NCBI RefSeq assembly: GCF_014650815.1
Contig: NZ_BMVR01000016.1
Location: 62,001 to 126,000 of the forward strand
DNA: 64,000 nt
Origin: Streptomyces flavofungini
GTDB lineage: Bacteria; Actinomycetota; Actinomycetes; Streptomycetales; Streptomycetaceae
Direction of reading: 5' to 3'
Below, one piece after another: positions 14,284-22,370 of this stretch. Position numbers and translations under genes: made by a program. Under the pieces are notes generated by a model. It worked only from the letters and a program-made list of their open reading frames with translations. It was not told the origin of the DNA and did not search any database. Numbering within the stretch: position 1 is the first letter of the stretch; every line of letters starts with the position of its first letter.

Positions 14284-15228
14284 GTGACCGCCCTGCTGCC
14301 CGCCCTGACCGCCCAGGCCAGACTCAGGGCCCGCCACAGCGACGACTGCGCCTGCAGCGACCCGCACGGCGTCCTCGCCGACCGCCCGGACGCCACCGTC
14401 GTCCGGCACGCCCAGGTCGTGGCGAAGGCACACGCCCCCGGCACCCCCGAACCCACGCTCACCGCCCGCCTCGCCGCGGCCGCCCACCCGGACCTGGCGG
14501 ACACCCTCCTCGCCCCGCTGACCGCACGGCCCGACCGCCTCCACGACCGCCTGGTCACCCTGTGGCCGCACGGCACCCCGGTGGACCGCGACGACCCGGA
14601 CGCCGCCCCCTGGGAAGCGGTGGCCGCCCTCCTCGCCCGGCTGCACCGCACGCCGCCCGCCCGCTTCCAGGCCGGGCTCCCGCCGATGCGCGGCCCCGAG
14701 AAGGCGGCCCGTGCCGTGGCCCGCATGCGCGCCTCGGCCCCCCACCCCGCCGCGTCCCCGGTGGAGCGGGCGTGGTCGGTCCTGCCGCCCTGGGCCCGCG
14801 ACGAGGCTCCGTACCCGGGCCCGCCGCACCTGTGCCACGGCGACCTGCATCTCGGCCAGCTCGTCCGCACGCCCGAGGACCGGTGGCTGCTCATCGACAT
14901 CGACGACCTGGGCACCGGCAACCCGGCCTGGGACCTGGCCCGCCCCGCGGCCTGGTACGCCTGCGGGCTGCTGCTGCCCGAGGAGTGGACGTCGTTCCTG
15001 AACGCCTACCGCGCGGCGGGCGGCCCCGCCGTGCCCGCCGACGGCGCCGACCCCTGGCCCGCCCTCGATGTGCCGGCCCGCGCGCTGACCGTGCAGACGG
15101 CGGCACTTGCGATCACGAAGGCGGTGGCGGGGGAGCGGGCCCTGGACGAGGTCGAGGAGACGCTCGTGGACGCCTGCCGCCGGATGGCCGCCGTCCCGCC
15201 CGATTTGGCGCCGACCTGCACGAAGTAG
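14284..15228 (+). CDS. aminoglycoside phosphotransferase (APH)-family kinase-like protein
   Basis: Small-molecule kinase-like protein of 314 aa. The APH-family catalytic segment LCHGDLHLGQLVR (Asp near residue 187) is followed by LLIDIDDLGTGNPAWDLARP, whose Asp residues bind the second metal. The N-terminal lobe is short and I see no clear glycine-rich loop, but APH enzymes vary there. GTG 14284 follows GGGGGA at 14273-14278. Streptomyces carry many such proteins; their substrates range from antibiotics to sugars and cofactors, so resistance should not be assumed. It stands alone with tandem repeats upstream. Confidence 0.82.
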   Translation: MTALLPALTAQARLRARHSDDCACSDPHGVLADRPDATVVRHAQVVAKAHAPGTPEPTLTARLAAAAHPDLADTLLAPLTARPDRLHDRLVTLWPHGTPVDRDDPDAAPWEAVAALLARLHRTPPARFQAGLPPMRGPEKAARAVARMRASAPHPAASPVERAWSVLPPWARDEAPYPGPPHLCHGDLHLGQLVRTPEDRWLLIDIDDLGTGNPAWDLARPAAWYACGLLLPEEWTSFLNAYRAAGGPAVPADGADPWPALDVPARALTVQTAALAITKAVAGERALDEVEETLVDACRRMAAVPPDLAPTCTK

Positions 15229-15297
15229 GGTGCACTGCACCACGGCCGGGCAGACATCCGGCGAAGCAGTCACGAACGGCGAGGAGTTGAGCCGCCC

Positions 15298-15597
15298 ATG
15301 CAGTGCCCCAAGTGCCATGCACCGATGCACACGTACAACCGCAATGGCGTCCAGATCGAGCAGTGCAGCGGTTGCCGCGGGATATTCCTCGACTACGGCG
15401 AGCTCGAGGCGCTGACCCGGCTCGAGAGCCAGTGGAACGGTCAGCCCCCGCAGGCCCCACCGGCGGCCCCGGCCTACCCCGCCGCGCCCGCGCCCGCCTG
15501 GGGCGCCCCGCAGGGGAGCCACCACGGCCACGGACATCACGGTCATCACGGCCACAAGCGGCACAAGAGCTTTGGGCACATGCTCTTCTCCTCCTGA
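15298..15597 (+). CDS. TFIIB-type zinc-ribbon protein with a His-rich tail
   Basis: A 99-aa protein. The first 45 residues are a zf-TFIIB-like ribbon with CPKC (residues 3-6) and CSGC (about 24-27), followed by RGIFLDYGELEAL, as in many small bacterial zinc-ribbon proteins. The middle is Pro/Ala-rich, and the end GSHHGHGHHGHHGHKRHKS holds about nine His, which could bind metal ions. GAGGAG (15281-15286) is the ribosome site. Function is unknown; nucleic acid or metal binding is a fair guess. A strong terminator follows. Confidence 0.8.
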   Translation: MQCPKCHAPMHTYNRNGVQIEQCSGCRGIFLDYGELEALTRLESQWNGQPPQAPPAAPAYPAAPAPAWGAPQGSHHGHGHHGHHGHKRHKSFGHMLFSS

Positions 15598-15623
15598 GCG
15601 GCGCACGAACCGAGCCGCACACG

Positions 15624-15668
15624 ACGAAGCCCCCGGCCGTGGAGACGGCCGGGGGCTTCGTGTTCCTT
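15624..15668. terminator. 17-bp-stem bidirectional terminator
   Basis: ACGAAGCCCCCGGCCGT (15624-15640) pairs perfectly with 15645-15661 around GGAG, followed by GTTCCTT. It separates the zinc-ribbon gene from the leftward tRNA cluster and can serve both. Confidence 0.92.
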
Positions 15669-15669
15669 G

Positions 15670-15741
15670 TGCGCGATACTGGGATTGAACCAGTGACCTC
15701 TTCCGTGTCAGGGAAGCGCTCTCCCGCTGAGCTAATCGCGC
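15670..15741 (-). tRNA. tRNA-Val (anticodon GAC), copy 1
   Basis: The reverse strand folds as a 72-nt tRNA with acceptor stem GCGCGAT/ATCGCGC, anticodon loop CTGACAC (GAC, valine) and T arm CTGGTTCAATCCCAG; discriminator A. CCA is not encoded. It is the last gene of a leftward tRNA cluster. Confidence 0.96.
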
Positions 15742-15782
15742 AGGTCGCCCTGCAGATGCAGAAGCTGGTGGGGCGTACTGCG

Positions 15783-15854
15783 TGCGCGATACTGGGATTG
15801 AACCAGTGACCTCTTCCGTGTCAGGGAAGCGCTCTCCCGCTGAGCTAATCGCGC
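15783..15854 (-). tRNA. tRNA-Val (anticodon GAC), copy 2
   Basis: Identical in all 72 nt to copy 1, 41 bp away. Anticodon loop CTGACAC reads GAC. Confidence 0.96.
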
Positions 15855-15899
15855 GGGGAAACCTCTGAATGATCAAGAACCCATGATCAGAGATTCCAG

Positions 15900-15971
15900 T
15901 GGACGATACTGGGATTGAACCAGTGACCTCTTCCGTGTCAGGGAAGCGCTCTCCCGCTGAGCTAATCGTCC
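15900..15971 (-). tRNA. tRNA-Val (anticodon GAC), copy 3 with a different acceptor stem
   Basis: The body equals copies 1 and 2, but the acceptor stem is GGACGAT/ATCGTCC instead of GCGCGAT/ATCGCGC, with paired changes that keep the helix. Anticodon GAC. Confidence 0.95.
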
Positions 15972-15972
15972 T

Positions 15973-16046
15973 TGGAGGTGGAGACGGGATTTGAACCCGT
16001 GTAGACGGCTTTGCAGGCCGTTGCCTCGCCTCTCGGCCACTCCACC
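15973..16046 (-). tRNA. tRNA-Cys (anticodon GCA), CCA encoded
   Basis: Acceptor stem GGTGGAG/CTCCACC, anticodon loop CTGCAAA (GCA, cysteine), T arm GGGTTCAAATCCC, discriminator U. Unlike the tRNA-Val copies, the 3' CCA is in the DNA (15973-15975). Confidence 0.95.
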
Positions 16047-16088
16047 AGGAGTTACGGGGGTTCGGGAAGATCCCCCGCGGTTCCTGCG

Positions 16089-16161
16089 AGCGGACGACCA
16101 GGTTCGAACTGGCGACCTCAACCTTGGCAAGGTTGCGCTCTACCAACTGAGCTACGTCCGC
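16089..16161 (-). tRNA. tRNA-Gly (anticodon GCC)
   Basis: Acceptor stem GCGGACG/CGTCCGC, anticodon loop TTGGCAA (GCC, glycine), T arm CCAGTTCGAACCTGG, discriminator U, 73 nt. It is the promoter-proximal gene of the leftward cluster Gly-Cys-Val-Val-Val. Confidence 0.95.
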
Positions 16162-16317
16162 TTGTCTTTCCCGGCCCGCTTCCGCGTCCCGGCGACGTGT
16201 TGAACTCTAGCGGATTCCTGGGCCAGTACAAAAACGCGTTTGCGCAGCGTGCTGCGCTGGTCACCCGCTCCCCGAGGCCCGGGGCGCGCTCGGGGCGCCG
16301 GTCATAGACTCGACGCC

Positions 16318-17361
16318 GTGCACGACCTGTCTCCTCTGGCGCGCTTCGGCGGCCTCGTCGCGACCGATCTCCGGGACGTGACCAGCGACCCTTCCGCCCT
16401 GGACTCGTCCGGCTTCTGGGCGGTGTCCGCGGATTTCGAGGGCCGTCTGGTGTGCGCGCGCTTCGGGCGCGTGCGCCCGGAGCCCGTGCCCACGCCGGCC
16501 CCGGGCGCCTGGCGCGGTCCGGCCGCCGGTGACTGGACGTCGTCGCTCGACCGCGCCGCGTATACGGACGGCGTGCGGGTCGTCCGCGACCGCATCGCGG
16601 CCGGGGACGTGTACCAGGCGAACCTCTGCCGTGTGCTGTCCGCACCGGTCGCCGAGGGCGCCGACGTGGACGCCCTCACGGCGCTCCTGGCGCGCGGGAA
16701 CCCGGCCCCGTACGCCGGTACGGTCCGCCTGCCCGGCCACGGCGTGGAGATAGCCACCGCGTCGCCCGAACTGTTCCTGCGCCGCGCGGGCGACGTCATC
16801 GAGTCGGGGCCCATCAAGGGCACCGGGCGCACCGAGGCGGACCTCCTGGAGAAGGACTACGCCGAGAACGTCATGATCGTCGACCTGGTCCGCAACGACC
16901 TGGGCCGGGTCTGCGGCACCGGCACCGTGACCGTCCCGGACCTGTGCGTCGTCGAGAAGCACCCCGGCCTCGTGCACCTCGTCTCCACCGTCCGCGGCGA
17001 ACTGCGCCCCGACGCGGGCTGGCCGGAACTGCTCGCCGCCACCTTCCCGCCCGGCTCCGTCACCGGCGCCCCGAAGTCCAGCGCCCTGCGCGTCATCGAC
17101 GCCCTGGAGACGGCGCCGCGCGGCCCCTACTGCGGCGGCATCGGCTGGGTCGACGCCGACCGGCGCACCGGCGAGCTGGCCGTCGGCATCCGCACGTTCT
17201 GGATCGACCGCGGCGAAGGCGTGCTGCGCTTCGGTACGGGGGCGGGGATCACCTGGGGCTCGGACCCCGAGGGCGAGTGGCGCGAGACGGAGCTGAAGGC
17301 CGAACGGCTGCTGAAGGTAGCCTCGGGCACGTTCGCACCCAGTGAAGGATCCCCCTCGTGA
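16318..17361 (+). CDS. pabB: aminodeoxychorismate/anthranilate synthase component I family (PabB-like)
   Basis: Chorismate-binding enzyme, 347 aa, predicted to make 4-amino-4-deoxychorismate for folate. It has the chorismate-site motifs AGDVYQANLCR, ESGPIKGTGRT, KDYAENVMIVDLVRNDLGRVC, PGSVTGAPKSSALRVI and GVLRFGTGAGITWGSDPEGEW. The short N-terminus lacks the Trp-binding motif of anthranilate synthase, which favours PabB. GTG 16318 was chosen; TAGACT at 16305-16310 ends 7 nt before it and there is no ribosome site, so the gene may be leaderless. It overlaps pabC by GTGA, and together they convert chorismate to p-aminobenzoate. No glutaminase partner (PabA) is next to it. Confidence 0.87.
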   Translation: MHDLSPLARFGGLVATDLRDVTSDPSALDSSGFWAVSADFEGRLVCARFGRVRPEPVPTPAPGAWRGPAAGDWTSSLDRAAYTDGVRVVRDRIAAGDVYQANLCRVLSAPVAEGADVDALTALLARGNPAPYAGTVRLPGHGVEIATASPELFLRRAGDVIESGPIKGTGRTEADLLEKDYAENVMIVDLVRNDLGRVCGTGTVTVPDLCVVEKHPGLVHLVSTVRGELRPDAGWPELLAATFPPGSVTGAPKSSALRVIDALETAPRGPYCGGIGWVDADRRTGELAVGIRTFWIDRGEGVLRFGTGAGITWGSDPEGEWRETELKAERLLKVASGTFAPSEGSPS

Positions 17362-18179
17362 AGATTTGGCTCAACGGCGGCCTGCAGGATCTCGATTCCG
17401 CGCGCGTCTCCGTGCTCGACCACGGACTGACCGTCGGCGACGGCATCTTCGAGACCGTGAAGGCGGTCGCCGGACGGCCGTTCGCGCTCACGCGCCACCT
17501 GGACCGGCTGGCCCGCTCCGCCCGCGGCCTGGGGCTGCCCGAGCCGGACCTGGACGAGGTGCGCCGCGCCTGCGCCGCCGTCATCGCCGCCAACCCGATG
17601 GCGCTCGGGCGGCTGCGCATCACGTACACCGGGGGTCTCTCGCCGCTCGGCTCCGACCGCGGCGACCAGGGCCCCACGCTCGTCGTCGCGCTCGGCGAGG
17701 CCGCGCGCCGCCCCGACTCCACCGCCGTGATTACCGTCCCCTGGACCCGCAACGAACGCGGCGCCCTGACCGGCCTGAAGACCACCTCGTACGCCGAGAA
17801 CGTCGTCGCCCTCGCCCGCGCCACCGAACAGGGAGCCACCGAGGCGCTGTTCGCCAACACGGTGGGGCAGCTCTGCGAGGGCACCGGGTCCAATGTCTTC
17901 GTCGTGCTCGACGGCGAGATCCACACGCCGCCGGTGTCCTCTGGGTGCCTGGCGGGGATTACGCGCGCGCTGGCCGTGGAGTGGACCGGCGCGCACGAGA
18001 CCGACCTGCCGCTGGACGTCCTCGACCGCGCCGACGAGGTCTTCCTCACCTCGACGCTGCGCGACGTGCAGGGTGTGCACCGCGTCGACGACCGCCAACT
18101 GCCGGGCGCGCCGGGACCGGTGACGGCCAAGGCGATGCGGGTCTTCGACGAGCGCGCGGGCGACGACCTCGACCCGTAG
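17358..18179 (+). CDS. pabC: aminodeoxychorismate lyase / class IV aminotransferase
   Basis: PLP enzyme of fold type IV, 273 aa, expected to release pyruvate from aminodeoxychorismate and give p-aminobenzoate. Key stretches are VSVLDHGLTVGDGIFETVKA, the PLP lysine in LTGLKTTSYAENVVA (Lys141), CEGTGSNVFVVLDG and EVFLTSTLRDVQGV. GTG 17358 overlaps the pabB stop by four bases (GTGA), with GAAGGA at 17344-17349. D-amino-acid or branched-chain aminotransferases share this fold, but the overlap with pabB makes PabC the best reading. Confidence 0.87.
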   Translation: MKIWLNGGLQDLDSARVSVLDHGLTVGDGIFETVKAVAGRPFALTRHLDRLARSARGLGLPEPDLDEVRRACAAVIAANPMALGRLRITYTGGLSPLGSDRGDQGPTLVVALGEAARRPDSTAVITVPWTRNERGALTGLKTTSYAENVVALARATEQGATEALFANTVGQLCEGTGSNVFVVLDGEIHTPPVSSGCLAGITRALAVEWTGAHETDLPLDVLDRADEVFLTSTLRDVQGVHRVDDRQLPGAPGPVTAKAMRVFDERAGDDLDP

Positions 18180-18274
18180 GGGGCGAGCGGTCGCGGGGCC
18201 GGGACCGGGCGCCGAGGGCGCGTGGCGCGTAAATCCGGATGACGGGGCGGCGCCCAGTGGGTACAACTCCCGTG

Positions 18275-19099
18275 ATGACCACGACCCTGCGGCCGTCCGG
18301 GCCGCTCCACGAGAGCTCCAAGGGCGCCAAGTCGCGCGACTACGACGTCTGCGTGAACAGCCGCCCTGTCGGCCGGATCAAGCTGGCCACGCACGCCGCC
18401 TTCGGGCCGGGCGTCGCCGAGATTCTGGACCTGCGCATCGACGACCCCGACCGGGGGCGGGGCCGCGCCACGGTGGCGGCGCTCGCCGCCGAGGAGGTGG
18501 CGCGCGGCTGGGGCTGCGCCCGGATCGAGGCGATCGTCCCCGCGGGCGCCCCCGGCGCGCTCGCCCTCGCGACGGCGCTCGGCTATGTGGAACGCAACCG
18601 GCTGATGGCCAAGCCGCTGCCCCTCAGCCCGCCCGAGCTGCCGGAAGGCACGACGGCACGGGCGATGACGGAGGACGAGTACACGGCGTGGGTCGGCCAC
18701 ACCAGGGCGGCCTACGCGCAGGACTGGATCGACCGGGGCGTACCGGCGGCCCAGGCGCACGCCAAGGCCGAGGCGGACATGAGCAGTTCCCTGGCCGACG
18801 GCCTCGCCACCCCCGGCGCCCGGCTCAGCGTCCTGGCCCACGGCGACGAGGTCGTCGGCACCCTGTGGGTCGCGGAGCGCGGCAGTGAGATCTACGTGTA
18901 CGACATCGAGGTCCGTGCCGAGCACCGCGGCCGCGGGTACGGCCGCGGCCTGATGCTCCTCGCCGAACGACAGTGCCTGGAGGCGGGCAAGGACCGCGTC
19001 GGCCTGAACGTCTTCGCGGGCAACACCCCGGCACTGCGCCTGTACGAATCCCTGGGCTACGAGGCGACGGCGTACGCGGTGTACAAGCCGTTGCTCTAG
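18275..19099 (+). CDS. double-domain GNAT N-acetyltransferase
   Basis: A 274-aa protein that appears to contain two GNAT folds. The first (about 20-120) has the region ILDLRIDDPDRGRGRATVAA but a shortened acetyl-CoA loop. The second (about 130-270) has the full loop VRAEHRGRGYGRGLM and the GLNVFAGNTPALRLYESLGY motif. In such tandem proteins usually only one domain is active, here more likely the second. ATG 18275 is preceded directly by GTG 18272; neither has a clear ribosome site and translation may be leaderless. The substrate is unknown. It is convergent with the DsbA-like gene. Confidence 0.78.
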   Translation: MTTTLRPSGPLHESSKGAKSRDYDVCVNSRPVGRIKLATHAAFGPGVAEILDLRIDDPDRGRGRATVAALAAEEVARGWGCARIEAIVPAGAPGALALATALGYVERNRLMAKPLPLSPPELPEGTTARAMTEDEYTAWVGHTRAAYAQDWIDRGVPAAQAHAKAEADMSSSLADGLATPGARLSVLAHGDEVVGTLWVAERGSEIYVYDIEVRAEHRGRGYGRGLMLLAERQCLEAGKDRVGLNVFAGNTPALRLYESLGYEATAYAVYKPLL

Positions 19100-19148
19100 G
19101 CACGGCCGCTGCAGGCCGCGGGCGGTCGCGCACGGCCCTGGCGTCCCC

Positions 19149-19177
19149 CTAGGGCCGACCCATCGGCCAGGCCCTAG
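19149..19177. terminator. possible bidirectional terminator between convergent genes
   Basis: Arms CTAGGGCC (19149-19156) and GGCCCTAG (19170-19177) enclose a 13-nt loop. The right arm includes the stop codon of the leftward DsbA-like gene (19174-19176). Confidence 0.5.
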
Positions 19178-19692
19178 CCCGCGAGCAGGCGGTCGGCGAT
19201 CTCCTCGACGCGCTCGCGCAGGCCGTCCTGGCTCTTGCCGCCGTCCAGGCGCTCCCCGCCCACGACGTACGTCGGCGTCCCGGTGACCCCGATCGCCTTG
19301 CCCTCGGCCTGGTCGGCGTCGACGATGAGGATGTGCCGGCCGTCCACCAGGGCGGTGTCGAACTCCTCGGCGTCCAGACCCAGTTCGCGCGCCACCTCCA
19401 CCAGGAGGGGTTCGCCCTTACGGTCCAGGTCCCCGACCCGGGCCAGGACCGCCTCGACGTACTCCCAGCCCTTCCCCTGCGCCAGCGCCTCCTCGGCGGC
19501 CTGCGCGGCGGCGAAGGCGTGCTTGTGCTTCTCCAGGGGGAAGTGGCGCAGCCGCAGCTCGGCCCGGTCGCCGTAGCGGGCCCGTAGGGCGCGCACGTCG
19601 TCCAGGGCGGTGCGGCAGTCGGGGCACTGCAGTTCGCACCAGAGGTCGATGACGAGGGGGACGGCGGGGGCCGCGGGGGAGGAGTCGCTCAT
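19174..19692 (-). CDS. DsbA-family thiol oxidoreductase-like protein
   Basis: Thioredoxin-fold protein of the DSBA/FrnE type, 172 aa. The active-site motif is C-P-D-C (residues 23-26) in WCELQCPDCRTAL; the cis-proline loop GVTGTPTYVVGGERLDGG is near residues 135-152. The helical insert between them (about 45-125) is typical of DsbA folds. ATG 19692 gives MSDSSPAAP. No signal peptide or membrane helix is seen, so it is likely cytoplasmic, like FrnE-type enzymes, acting in thiol redox or as a 2-hydroxychromene isomerase-like protein. It is divergent from the membrane gene at 19887. Confidence 0.83.
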   Translation of the reverse strand: MSDSSPAAPAVPLVIDLWCELQCPDCRTALDDVRALRARYGDRAELRLRHFPLEKHKHAFAAAQAAEEALAQGKGWEYVEAVLARVGDLDRKGEPLLVEVARELGLDAEEFDTALVDGRHILIVDADQAEGKAIGVTGTPTYVVGGERLDGGKSQDGLRERVEEIADRLLAG

Positions 19693-19886
19693 GCGCACAG
19701 TCTCCCAGCCCGCGGGAGCGGGCCCCAACCGGGACCTGTGGCCCGCCCACCGGCACCTGGGGAGGATTCCTGACCCGGATATCTCCCTGATGTCCTCGGT
19801 GACCATGGCTTCCGGCGCCCCACCAGGTGCAGGATGGAGGGGAGACCAGCGACACCGCACCGCGCCCGCACGCCTGGAGGACCGGG

Positions 19887-20339
19887 ATGATTGCCGAGAC
19901 CATCTGCTCCGCCGTAGCCGCGGCCGGCCTCGGCATCGCGGCCGTCACGGCCTACCGCAAGCGTTTCCTGGCCGCGGCCCGCCTGGCCGCGTACGCCCTG
20001 GTCCCGATCGGCCTGGTCATGACCGGGGCCGTGGAGTGGGCCGCCGAGACGGCCTTCAGCCCGGTCGCGTGGACGGGCTTCGGCGTCCTCGGCGCGGCCT
20101 GGCTGCTGTTCCTGGCGACCCGCGCGGTGGAGCGCCGCACCGGCGGCACCCGCAAGGAGCGCAGGGCCGCCGCGAAGGCCGCCCAGCGCGAGGCCGTCGC
20201 CCCCGCCGCGTCCGCCCCCTCCCTGGGCCAGGCCGCCCGCCCGCAGGCCGCGCCCGCCGCCAGGCAGAAGCAGCAGAAGGCCGGCGGCGGCGAGGACTTC
20301 AGCGACATCGAGGCGATCCTGAAGAAGCACGGGATCTGA
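19887..20339 (+). CDS. three-helix membrane protein of unknown function
   Basis: A 150-aa protein starting at ATG 19887 with GGAGGA at 19876-19881, a near-perfect ribosome site. Three hydrophobic segments lie at about residues 3-22, 28-50 and 60-78. A basic, Ala/Gln-rich cytoplasmic tail (ERRTGGTRKERRAAAKAAQR...) ends in a short amphipathic-looking GGEDFSDIEAILKKHGI. The conserved-looking acidic end (FSDIEAIL) may be an interaction motif. I do not recognise the family. Confidence 0.72.
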   Translation: MIAETICSAVAAAGLGIAAVTAYRKRFLAAARLAAYALVPIGLVMTGAVEWAAETAFSPVAWTGFGVLGAAWLLFLATRAVERRTGGTRKERRAAAKAAQREAVAPAASAPSLGQAARPQAAPAARQKQQKAGGGEDFSDIEAILKKHGI

Positions 20340-20595
20340 GGTGCCGCAGCGGCACTGAGGAAGGGCTGGCCGAAGCACTGAAGGAGCCCTGACCGAAGCG
20401 CTGAAGGGGCACGGAACGCGGCGCGCGCACCGGGCCGCGTTCCACATTCCGGGACCTCGTTCGAGCGTATCCACGGACACCGTTCGCAGGTGCGCCGCGC
20501 CGGGCCCACCAAGGTCACGGAATGCGGCGAACTCCCCCATGATCCGCGCGTGTTGGTAAGCGGCGCCCACCGCGCTGCGTCATCATCACCGCGAG

Positions 20596-20787
20596 ATGCT
20601 GGACACCACCACACAGAGCGATCCCGCCCCGCTCGACGAGCGGGCAACCGCCGCCGCGGAGCGCGGGACCGACGACGAACCGCGAGGCTGTCTCTTCGCG
20701 CTCTCCCAGCCACCGCTGATGATCTTCCTGGCGGTGATCGGCGGCCTGTTGCTCATGGCCTCCCTGCACGACCTGCTGCTGCTCTAG
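20596..20787 (+). CDS. small C-terminally anchored membrane protein
   Basis: A 63-aa open frame from ATG 20596. The first 35 residues are polar and acidic (TTTQSDPAPLDERATAAAERG), the last 25 (PPLMIFLAVIGGLLLMASLHDLLLL) form one strong membrane helix at the very C-terminus. No good ribosome site is seen, only GCGAG, so translation may be leaderless or weak. The clean hydrophobic tail and good codon bias argue that it is real. Function unknown. Confidence 0.55.
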   Translation: MLDTTTQSDPAPLDERATAAAERGTDDEPRGCLFALSQPPLMIFLAVIGGLLLMASLHDLLLL

Positions 20788-20827
20788 GAACTGTCCGAGC
20801 CGCGGGGCCCACGTCGCGCCCTGGGCG

Positions 20828-20874
20828 CCCGCGCGGGGCCCGGTGTCCCGGTGGGGCACCCGCGCGGGGCCCGG
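20828..20874. repeat. two direct repeats of CCCGCGCGGGGCCCGG
   Basis: The 16-bp unit occurs at 20828-20843 and 20859-20874, separated by 15 bp, between the small membrane gene and the end of the CGNR gene. It may form alternative GC hairpins. Confidence 0.55.
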
Positions 20875-20878
20875 CGCT

Positions 20879-21559
20879 CTAGACCACCTTCTGGTGCTCC
20901 CTGACGTCCGCCGCGCGCGGATGCTGCGGGTCGCCGGTGTCCTGCGCGTCCTGTTCGAGGCCCGCGGCCTCCCGGCGGCGGGCCCGGTACGCGGCGACGT
21001 GCAGCCGGTTCCCGCAGGTGCGGCTGTCGCAGTAGCGGCGCGAACGGTTGCGGGACAGGTCGATGAAGGCCCGTCGGCAGTCCGGCGCCTCGCACCGGCG
21101 CAGCCGCTCCTGCTCGCCCGCGACGACGAAGAAGGCGAGCGCCATCCCGCAGTCGGCCGCGAGGTGGTCGGCGACGGAGGCGCCCGGCGCGAAGTAGTGC
21201 ACGTGCCAGTCGTAGCCGTCGTGGTCGGTCAGGCGCGGCGTGGTGCCCGCCGCCGCGATCAGCTCGTTGATCAGGGTCGCCGCCGCATGCGGCTCGGTGG
21301 CCGCGAAGACCTCGGCGAACCGGCCCCGGATGCGGCGCACGCCCGCGAGATCCCGCTCCGTGAGCACACCGACGTCGCTGATCGCGTTGCGCTGCACGAA
21401 CGCGTTGAGCGCCGCCAGGTCCGCGAGCCCGTCGGCGCTCTCAGCGCGGCCGCCGTGCCCGCTGCTCTCCCCGCTTTCGCCGCTCTCCTCGTCTGGCGCG
21501 GAGTTCACCAGATCGACCACGGCGTCGAGCGCACACCGGGTGTCGTGGGTGATCAGCAC
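20879..21559 (-). CDS. CGNR zinc-finger / ABATE-domain protein
   Basis: A 226-aa protein with an N-terminal ABATE-type (stress-induced transcription regulator-like) domain and a C-terminal CGNR zinc finger: RRCEAPDCRRAFIDLSRNRSRRYCDSRTCGNR, written here in parts as C-x4-C and C-x4-C-GNR. The finger (about 155-195) is thought to bind DNA in this family. GTG 21559 has GGAG seven bases upstream. These proteins are numerous in Streptomyces and are presumed transcription regulators; targets are unknown. It is transcribed in the same direction as ssgB but separated from it by a strong terminator. Confidence 0.82.
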   Translation of the reverse strand: MLITHDTRCALDAVVDLVNSAPDEESGESGESSGHGGRAESADGLADLAALNAFVQRNAISDVGVLTERDLAGVRRIRGRFAEVFAATEPHAAATLINELIAAAGTTPRLTDHDGYDWHVHYFAPGASVADHLAADCGMALAFFVVAGEQERLRRCEAPDCRRAFIDLSRNRSRRYCDSRTCGNRLHVAAYRARRREAAGLEQDAQDTGDPQHPRAADVREHQKVV

Positions 21560-21638
21560 GATTCGCTCCCTGGCCTGGGGGTCGGGCCGGCGCCCGCCTG
21601 ATGCTGGCCGATGCTAGCGGCTCGCGCCCAGCACGCCA

Positions 21639-21676
21639 CGGCGCCGGTGCCGCGGAAATCCGCGGCACCGGCGCCG
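21639..21676 (-). terminator. 17-bp-stem terminator after ssgB
   Basis: CGGCGCCGGTGCCGCGG (21639-21655) pairs perfectly with 21660-21676 around an AAAT loop (ATTT in the transcript direction). It lies 90 bp past the ssgB stop and upstream of the CGNR gene, isolating the two. Confidence 0.85.
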
Positions 21677-21765
21677 GTGCCTGCTGCCTGCCGATATGTC
21701 GTTGTCGTACCCGCGCCGTCGCCCCGAGTCGGACGGCGCCCTGCGGCTCCCGGATCTTGGCCGGA

Positions 21766-22179
21766 CTAGCTTTCGGCCAAAATGTGCGAGAGCTCCGTGT
21801 CGAGATCGAAGTGGCGGTGTTCGGTGCCGGGCGGCACGGCCGCGTCGGTACGCTTCAGAAACGATTCCAGGGCCCGCGCCGGGGCCTCGAGCAGAGCCTC
21901 ACCCTCGGGGGAGCTCAGGGCGATGCAGACAACGCCCTGGCCATGGCTTCGGGACGGCCAGACTCGGACGTCTCCGGTGCCGGTGGGCCGGTGCAGGCCC
22001 TCGGCGAGGAGATCACGGGCGAACACCCATTCGACAGTCTCCTCGGCTCCGGTGTGGAAGGTGGCGTGCACGGCATAGGGATCGGCCGTGTCATACCGCA
22101 GTCCTGCGGGTACAGGCAGTGAGGACTCGCTCGACACAACGAGGCGCAGGTGCAGCTCGCAGCTGACCGTGGTGTTCAT
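21766..22179 (-). CDS. ssgB: sporulation-specific cell division protein SsgB
   Basis: SsgA-like protein (SALP) of 137 aa that in Streptomyces marks sporulation septum sites and brings FtsZ to them, together with SsgA. The sequence MNTTVSCELHLRLVVSS, LRYDTADPYAVHATFHTG, VEWVFARDLLAEGLHRPTG and GEALLEAPARALESFLKRT is the highly conserved SsgB pattern. ATG 22179 was chosen because the family begins MNTTV; GAAAGG lies about 12 bases upstream. It is divergent from the PGPGW membrane gene across a 191-bp region. Its presence ties the window to a sporulating actinomycete. Confidence 0.96.
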   Translation of the reverse strand: MNTTVSCELHLRLVVSSESSLPVPAGLRYDTADPYAVHATFHTGAEETVEWVFARDLLAEGLHRPTGTGDVRVWPSRSHGQGVVCIALSSPEGEALLEAPARALESFLKRTDAAVPPGTEHRHFDLDTELSHILAES

Positions 22180-22370
22180 AAGCGCCAGGGCCTTTCGCTC
22201 AGTGTGCGCTCGGGGATTCGCACGTCGGCGAAATCGACATGCCACCTACGGTGCCGTTGTAAACCCCTCTGGGAGTTTTGGGTGTCTTTAGGTGGCTCGT
22301 ATGGCGGACTGTCCGATTGGTTCGTACGGCCATTCCGGTGACGGGTTTCTGTCCGGTAAGGTTTGGCTGC
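22180..22370. promoter_or_regulatory. divergent promoter region of ssgB and the PGPGW membrane gene
   Basis: On the minus strand GGGTTTAC (about 22259-22266) lies 12-14 bp from GGTGGC (22241-22246), loosely like a stress sigma factor (SigH-type GTTT..GGGTA) promoter; ssgB is known to depend on SigH in S. coelicolor, but the spacing here is shorter than consensus. On the plus strand TAAGGT (22357-22362) ends 8 nt before ATG 22371, so that gene may be leaderless. Confidence 0.35.

Noticed and set aside
14284..15228. Antibiotic-resistance aminoglycoside kinase
   Set aside because: APH-fold proteins are abundant in Streptomyces and most act on other substrates; no resistance cluster lies nearby.
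15670..16161. Integrated element at the tRNA cluster
   Set aside because: No integrase, no att-like partial tRNA repeats and no change in base composition next to the cluster.
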